A DNA stretch of 8,931 bases from Gemmataceae bacterium (GTDB lineage Bacteria; Planctomycetota; Planctomycetia; Gemmatales; Gemmataceae). The stretch lies in contig JANWVS010000053.1 in the NCBI GenBank assembly GCA_025056835.1, positions 1 through 8,931 on the forward strand. Reading direction: 5' to 3'. The position numbers and the translations under genes are program-made. This document shows positions 6,958-8,931 of the stretch, one piece after another (the stretch's first letter is position 1; each line of letters begins with the position of its first letter). Below the pieces are notes generated by a model. The model had not been told where the DNA came from. It did not search any database and worked only from the letters and a program-made list of their open reading frames with translations.

Positions 6958-8208
6958 ATGCCAATTCGACCTATCGGCGTGATCATTTGCAGTCTGGCGT
7001 TGGCCGGCGGACCGGCGTCGGCGGAGGACTGGCCTGAATTCCGCGGTCCGACAGGCCAGGGACTGTACTTCGGCAAGAACTTGCCCGTTCAGTGGAGCAC
7101 AACGTCCAACGCAGCTTGGGTGGTCGACATCCCCGGGCTGGGCTGGTCGTCTCCCATCGTGCTGCGCGGACGCGTCTATCTCACGACCGCGACTCCGATT
7201 CCAGGTACCAAGGACCATACGCTGCAAGCGCTGTGCCTTGACGCTGCCACCGGTCGCCGGTTGTGGCTGACGGACGTGTTCCGCCAAGACGGCGCGAAAG
7301 CACCCAGGATCCATTCCAAGAACAGCCATGCTAGTCCGACGCCGCTGACCGACGGCAAACGACTTTTCGTTCACTTTGGCCACCAAGGGACCGCCGGCCT
7401 GGACCTCGACGGCAAAATTCTCTGGACCAACAACGATCATCGCTACGCCCCGGTCCACGGCAACGGCGGCTCGCCGATCCTCGTCGATGACAAGCTCGTT
7501 TTTTCTTGCGATGGTCGCGATCAACAATTCATCGTCGCCCTCGTTGTGGCCACCGGTAAACTGCTGTGGAAGACCGATCGCCGCAGCAACGCCGACCGCA
7601 AGTTCTCGTTCAGCACGCCGCTGTTGATCCAAGCCGACGGCCGCCGCCAAATCATCAGCCCCGCCAGCGATGCGGTCATCGCGTACCATCCGGACGACGG
7701 TCGGGAGTTGTGGCGCGCCGCCTACGAAGGGTACTCCGTGGTGCCGCGGCCGGTGTTCGGCCACGGCATGGTCTTCCTGTCCACCGGTTACGATGTACCC
7801 AAAGTGCTAGCGATTCGCACCGACGGCACCGGCGACGTGACGCAGACTCATATCGTCTGGACACTGCAAAAAGGGGCGCCGCACACACCGTCGCCGCTCT
7901 TGGTGGACACCGAGCTTTACCTGGTCTCCGACGCAGGCCTCGTCAGCTGTCTCGACGCGCGCAGCGGCAAGATTCATTGGCAAGAGCGCGCCGGCGGGCG
8001 GGCCTATTCCGCCTCCCCCCTCTATGCCGAGGGCAAGATTTATCTCCAATCCGAGGAGGGCCTGACGACCGTGCTCAAGGCTGGTACGACCTTCGAGCGC
8101 TTAGCCGAGAGCAGCGTCGGCGAGAGAACGTATGCGTCCTTGGCCGTCGCCGATGGTGCCATATTCTTGCGCACTGAGACGAAACTCTATCGACTCGAGC
8201 GGCAGTAG
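6958..8208 (+). CDS. Secreted PQQ-type (BamB-like) beta-propeller repeat protein
   Basis: A 416-residue exported protein built of PQQ/quinoprotein-type beta-propeller repeats. From ATG 6958, residues 1-22 are a Sec signal peptide (hydrophobic core I-G-V-I-I-C-S-L-A-L-A, cleavage after A-S-A). The mature protein begins E-D-W-P-E-F-R-G-P, the common start of secreted planctomycete propellers. Blade motifs of the type D-x-x-T-G-x-x-L-W recur: L-D-A-A-T-G-R-R-L-W at 94-103, L-D-L-D-G-K-I-L-W at 148-156, A-T-G-K-L-L-W at 198-204, D-D-G-R-E-L-W at 246-252 and L-D-A-R-S-G-K-I-H-W at 332-341. There is no sign of a fused dehydrogenase, cytochrome or kinase domain, so it is more likely a scaffold or binding protein than an enzyme; members are often mis-named as alcohol dehydrogenases or BamB. 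An upstream TTG in frame at 6814 is rejected because it would bury the signal peptide. It stands divergent from the SGNH gene, with an 80-aa gene 46 nt downstream. Confidence 0.88.
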   Translation: MPIRPIGVIICSLALAGGPASAEDWPEFRGPTGQGLYFGKNLPVQWSTTSNAAWVVDIPGLGWSSPIVLRGRVYLTTATPIPGTKDHTLQALCLDAATGRRLWLTDVFRQDGAKAPRIHSKNSHASPTPLTDGKRLFVHFGHQGTAGLDLDGKILWTNNDHRYAPVHGNGGSPILVDDKLVFSCDGRDQQFIVALVVATGKLLWKTDRRSNADRKFSFSTPLLIQADGRRQIISPASDAVIAYHPDDGRELWRAAYEGYSVVPRPVFGHGMVFLSTGYDVPKVLAIRTDGTGDVTQTHIVWTLQKGAPHTPSPLLVDTELYLVSDAGLVSCLDARSGKIHWQERAGGRAYSASPLYAEGKIYLQSEEGLTTVLKAGTTFERLAESSVGERTYASLAVADGAIFLRTETKLYRLERQ

Positions 8209-8240
8209 GGTGCCTGGGACCTTATAGCCGACGCGCTGGA

Positions 8241-8247
8241 GGGAGGA
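8241..8247 (+). promoter_or_regulatory. Strong Shine-Dalgarno of the 80-aa gene
   Basis: GGGAGGA ends 7 nt before the ATG at 8255. It supports real translation of this small gene and fixes its start. Confidence 0.7.
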
Positions 8248-8254
8248 TCCGTCG

Positions 8255-8497
8255 ATGTCTGAACCGACCAAGGAAGTTTTGAAAGCAGCCCTGAAGGCGT
8301 TCAAGAAACGTCTCAAGCTGACGCAGCTCGAAGAGGACTCCAAGCTCGGCCGCAATCCCCTGACCGGCGGCCGGAAGTCCGACATTGTCGCGATCCAGCC
8401 TCCGAATCAATTCCCGCAGGCGGTTTGGGACGAACTGGTGCGGCAAGGCAAACTCAAAAAGGCCGGCCAGGGCATGTACGAATTGGCTGGCGAGTGA
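8255..8497 (+). CDS. Small conserved-looking protein of unknown function (80 aa)
   Basis: An 80-residue basic, soluble protein with no signal peptide, membrane segment or cysteine. Residues 5-24 are a predicted amphipathic, lysine-rich helix (K-E-V-L-K-A-A-L-K-A-F-K-K-R-L). Next come T-Q-L-E-E-D-S-K-L-G-R (23-33), a Gly-rich turn L-T-G-G-R-K-S (36-42), I-V-A-I-Q-P-P (45-51), a second helix with F-P-Q-A-V-W-D-E-L-V-R-Q-G (53-65) and a short beta-like tail G-K-L-K-K-A-G-Q-G-M-Y-E-L. The C-terminal helix followed by a hairpin ending in Y-x-L resembles the second half of a winged-helix domain, but that is only inference. I believe similar short proteins occur in planctomycetes, from memory and unchecked. 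A good Shine-Dalgarno and position 46 nt after the beta-propeller stop suggest co-transcription. No function is claimed. Confidence 0.82.
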   Translation: MSEPTKEVLKAALKAFKKRLKLTQLEEDSKLGRNPLTGGRKSDIVAIQPPNQFPQAVWDELVRQGKLKKAGQGMYELAGE

Positions 8498-8546
8498 CGC
8501 CGCCGCCATGCCGCGGTACGAGCCGCCGCCGGCCCCGGTCCGGTTC

Positions 8547-8931
8547 TCACTTGCGGTACCGCAGCCCCTCATCGGCGAGTTGGTTTAACTCTGCGTCGGT
8601 CGGTGTGGTCGAGGGGACACCGTCCCGCGGCACTTCGAGCTTCGTAACCCACGCCGCCGCGTTGAGCAGCAAGGTGCGGAAGCTGTCATTCTTGAGGTTC
8701 TCGTAGCGATGGAAGCCGGTGAAGCCGAAGCCACGGCCGCCATCAGGGCGGACAAACGCCCAGGCGACATGCTGGGGATTGCCGGCCGCGACGGCAGCGT
8801 AGGCGTCGGGATTGCCTCCGTGCGACGACTTCTCCTTGCGGACCGTTTTCAGGTCGGGCACATCGGTGAGGATGGGCGTGACGCCCTTGAGGTCGCCGAC
8901 GAAGCGCATGTGATAGTACCACTCGTCGTAA
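8547..8931 (-). CDS. ThuA-like (trehalose utilisation) domain protein, C-terminal part
   Basis: The frame is open from the right edge to the TGA at 8549-8547, giving the last 127 or so residues; the start lies outside the window. The ATG at 8909 is internal, because the upstream codons continue as Y-D-E-W-Y-Y-H before M-R-F, a segment typical of ThuA-like proteins. Further family features are G-V-T-P-I-L-T-D-V-P, H-V-A-W-A-F-V-R-P-D-G-G-R-G-F-G-F-T-G-F-H, and the C-terminal L-L-L-N-A-A-A-W-V-T-K-L-E-V-P-R-D-G-V block. ThuA-like proteins have a class I glutamine amidotransferase-like fold and are linked to sugar metabolism, including disaccharide 3-keto sugar pathways, but individual members are rarely characterised. 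The G-F-H here stands where G-G-H is common. It converges on the 80-aa gene with 49 bp between, so it is not part of that transcript. Domain call sure, substrate unknown. Confidence 0.88.
   Translation of the reverse strand, partial: YDEWYYHMRFVGDLKGVTPILTDVPDLKTVRKEKSSHGGNPDAYAAVAAGNPQHVAWAFVRPDGGRGFGFTGFHRYENLKNDSFRTLLLNAAAWVTKLEVPRDGVPSTTPTDAELNQLADEGLRYRK

Noticed and set aside
6737..6964. Longer N-terminus for the SGNH protein from the ATG at 6964
   Set aside because: It would add 76 polar residues ahead of a clear signal anchor and would overlap the divergent propeller gene's start. M-M-R-Q-W-R-R at 6736 is the natural beginning.
8513..8563. 12-bp perfect palindrome TGCGGTACCGCA (8552-8563) and inverted copy GCGGTAC (8513-8519) between the convergent genes
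   Set aside because: The palindrome is inside the ThuA-like coding region, the potential 7-bp stem has a 36-nt loop, and no T-run follows on either strand, so a terminator call is not supported.
8907..8909. ATG at 8909 as the true start of the ThuA-like gene
   Set aside because: The frame continues upstream to the window edge with family-like sequence (D-E-W-Y-Y-H), so the ATG is internal and the gene is partial.

Overview
The window reads as high-GC chromosomal DNA from a planctomycete. This rests on protein families rather than a marker gene: a secreted DUF3500 protein, a secreted PQQ-type beta-propeller beginning with the E-D-W-P-E-F-R-G-P signature common in Planctomycetes, a ThuA-like protein, and a Rho with a long acidic/proline-rich N-terminal extension. 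Nothing suggests a mobile element, prophage, CRISPR array, tRNA or rRNA. Coding density is high and no stretch over 300 bases lacks a gene.

Layout. Bases 1-6736 are transcribed leftward (minus strand). In transcription order they hold an SGNH hydrolase-like membrane-anchored protein (6736-5645) followed 24 nt later by an MBOAT O-acyltransferase (5620-4226, GTG start); the terminator factor rho (3980-2454); ribH, lumazine synthase (2388-1915); a small DUF971 protein (1761-1423) followed 44 nt later by a short Mrp/ApbC-type P-loop ATPase (1378-563); and a secreted DUF3500 protein running off the left edge (420-1). A 221-bp divergent region (6737-6957) separates these from a rightward pair: the secreted beta-propeller protein (6958-8208) and an 80-residue uncharacterised protein (8255-8497). 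A ThuA-like protein (8931-8547, 5' end outside the window) converges on that pair.

How the genes may work together. Two functional pairs stand out. SGNH + MBOAT is the usual two-part arrangement for O-acylation of an exported polymer, as in AlgI/AlgJ-like and PatA/PatB-like systems. DUF971 + Mrp looks like a split, reduced version of the plant iron-sulfur carrier HCF101 (DUF59-Mrp-DUF971). Here DUF59 is absent (an in-frame stop lies just upstream of the Mrp start), Mrp has lost the CxxC cluster ligands and keeps a single cysteine, and the DUF971 protein carries two CxCxxC motifs. This is the most interesting feature of the window. Rho and ribH are canonical in their catalytic regions.

Regulation. 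Strong ribosome binding sites precede rho and the 80-aa gene. GC-rich stem-loops without U-tracts sit immediately after the stop codons of rho and mrp. A perfect TATAAT lies 8 nt upstream of the DUF971 start, which could give a leaderless mRNA. I see no convincing evidence for a wholly new multi-gene system.
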